From positions 1 to 8,596 of the forward strand of contig JAITKH010000020.1 of assembly GCA_031278535.1 (NCBI GenBank): 8,596 nt of DNA, written 5' to 3'. Below the pieces are notes generated by a model. The model did not search any database. It had not been told where the DNA came from and saw only the letters and a program-made list of their open reading frames with translations. The stretch comes from Planctomycetota bacterium. GTDB lineage: Bacteria; Planctomycetota; SZUA-567. Each line of letters opens with the position of its first letter. Position 1 is the first letter of the stretch. Shown in pieces: positions 8,261-8,596 of the stretch. Both the position numbers and the translations under genes were made by a program.

Positions 8261-8596
8261 TCAACTTCGCGGCGCCGTCCCCCATTCCCGCTCCAGCCTT
8301 TCCGCCTCCTCTCCCAGGCGTTCGACAGCTTGATCGGCCGGCACTTTTTCAACAACTTTCCCTTGGACAAAAAGATGTATCGCCCCTCCGGCCGAGGCGA
8401 TGCCGAGATCGGCGCTTTTCGCCTCGCCCGGACCGTTCACTTCGCAACCCATGACCGCAACCCGGAGCGGAATCCGGAGGCGGCTGAGCCGATTTTCCAC
8501 TCGCCGCACAAGGCAGGGGAGATCCACCCGCGTTCGCCCGCAGGCGGGGCAGGAGATGATTTCAGGCCCGTCCCGCCGGATCCCCAGGGCACGGAG
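8261..8596 (-). CDS. ispG: 4-hydroxy-3-methylbut-2-enyl diphosphate synthase, C-terminal part (partial)
   Basis: The C-terminal 111 residues of IspG (GcpE), the [4Fe-4S] enzyme that reductively converts 2-C-methyl-D-erythritol 2,4-cyclodiphosphate to HMBPP, the penultimate step of the MEP pathway. The frame is open to the window edge. It reads GPEIISCPACGRTRVDL, giving two cluster cysteines in SCPAC, and then MGCEVNGPGEAKSADLGIA, with the third cluster Cys and the conserved Glu of NGPGE. The ending GGAIHLFVQGKVVEKVP also fits the family. A GTG at 8527 is internal, not the start. The start and TIM-barrel domain lie beyond 8596. The short tail after the cluster domain (AVERLGEEAERLEREWG) is charged and helical. 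It is on the same strand as ispD but about 3.2 kb away, with plus-strand genes between. Confidence 0.95.
   Translation of the reverse strand, partial: LRALGIRRDGPEIISCPACGRTRVDLPCLVRRVENRLSRLRIPLRVAVMGCEVNGPGEAKSADLGIASAGGAIHLFVQGKVVEKVPADQAVERLGEEAERLEREWGTAPRS

Overview
The window is a GC-rich stretch of bacterial chromosome, mostly housekeeping genes with one decayed accessory patch. It carries a diaminopimelate/threonine-pathway gene (asd end), two genes of the non-mevalonate (MEP) isoprenoid pathway (ispD, and the 3' part of ispG), an SMC-condensin subunit (scpA), a membrane ion-pumping pyrophosphatase (hppA) and a small-conductance mechanosensitive channel. The lineage cannot be fixed from this sequence. 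The K+-dependent, long pyrophosphatase resembles proteins I associate with anaerobic Bacteroidota and PVC-group bacteria, but that is inference.

Left part, plus strand (1-4183): the last codons of asd, a 162-bp spacer, hppA, a 106-bp spacer with a strong hairpin just upstream of a good Shine-Dalgarno, then mscS. The two membrane genes probably share a transcript: one uses pyrophosphate to build an ion gradient, the other relieves turgor.

Middle, minus strand (4378-6181): a consensus-like sigma70 promoter (TTGACA, 17 bp, TATACT) drives scpA and then ispD, whose start overlaps the scpA stop in an ATGA. The mscS and ispD transcripts converge on a 194-bp spacer packed with inverted repeats, including a perfect 17-bp hairpin. 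ScpA has an unusual 74-residue tail with 18 Lys/Arg and no acidic residue.

Right part (6182-8596): a patch with no intact gene holds a 91-nt imperfect palindrome and the remnant of an IS4-type transposase that has lost its DRE motif. Then come, on the plus strand, a classical short-chain dehydrogenase and a 68-residue protein of unknown function. On the minus strand, running out of the window, is the C-terminal part of IspG. I found no CRISPR array, tRNA, rRNA or phage gene. I found no clear case for a wholly new system; the best leads are the ScpA tail, the 91-nt palindrome, the structured mscS-ispD spacer and the unrecognised small protein.
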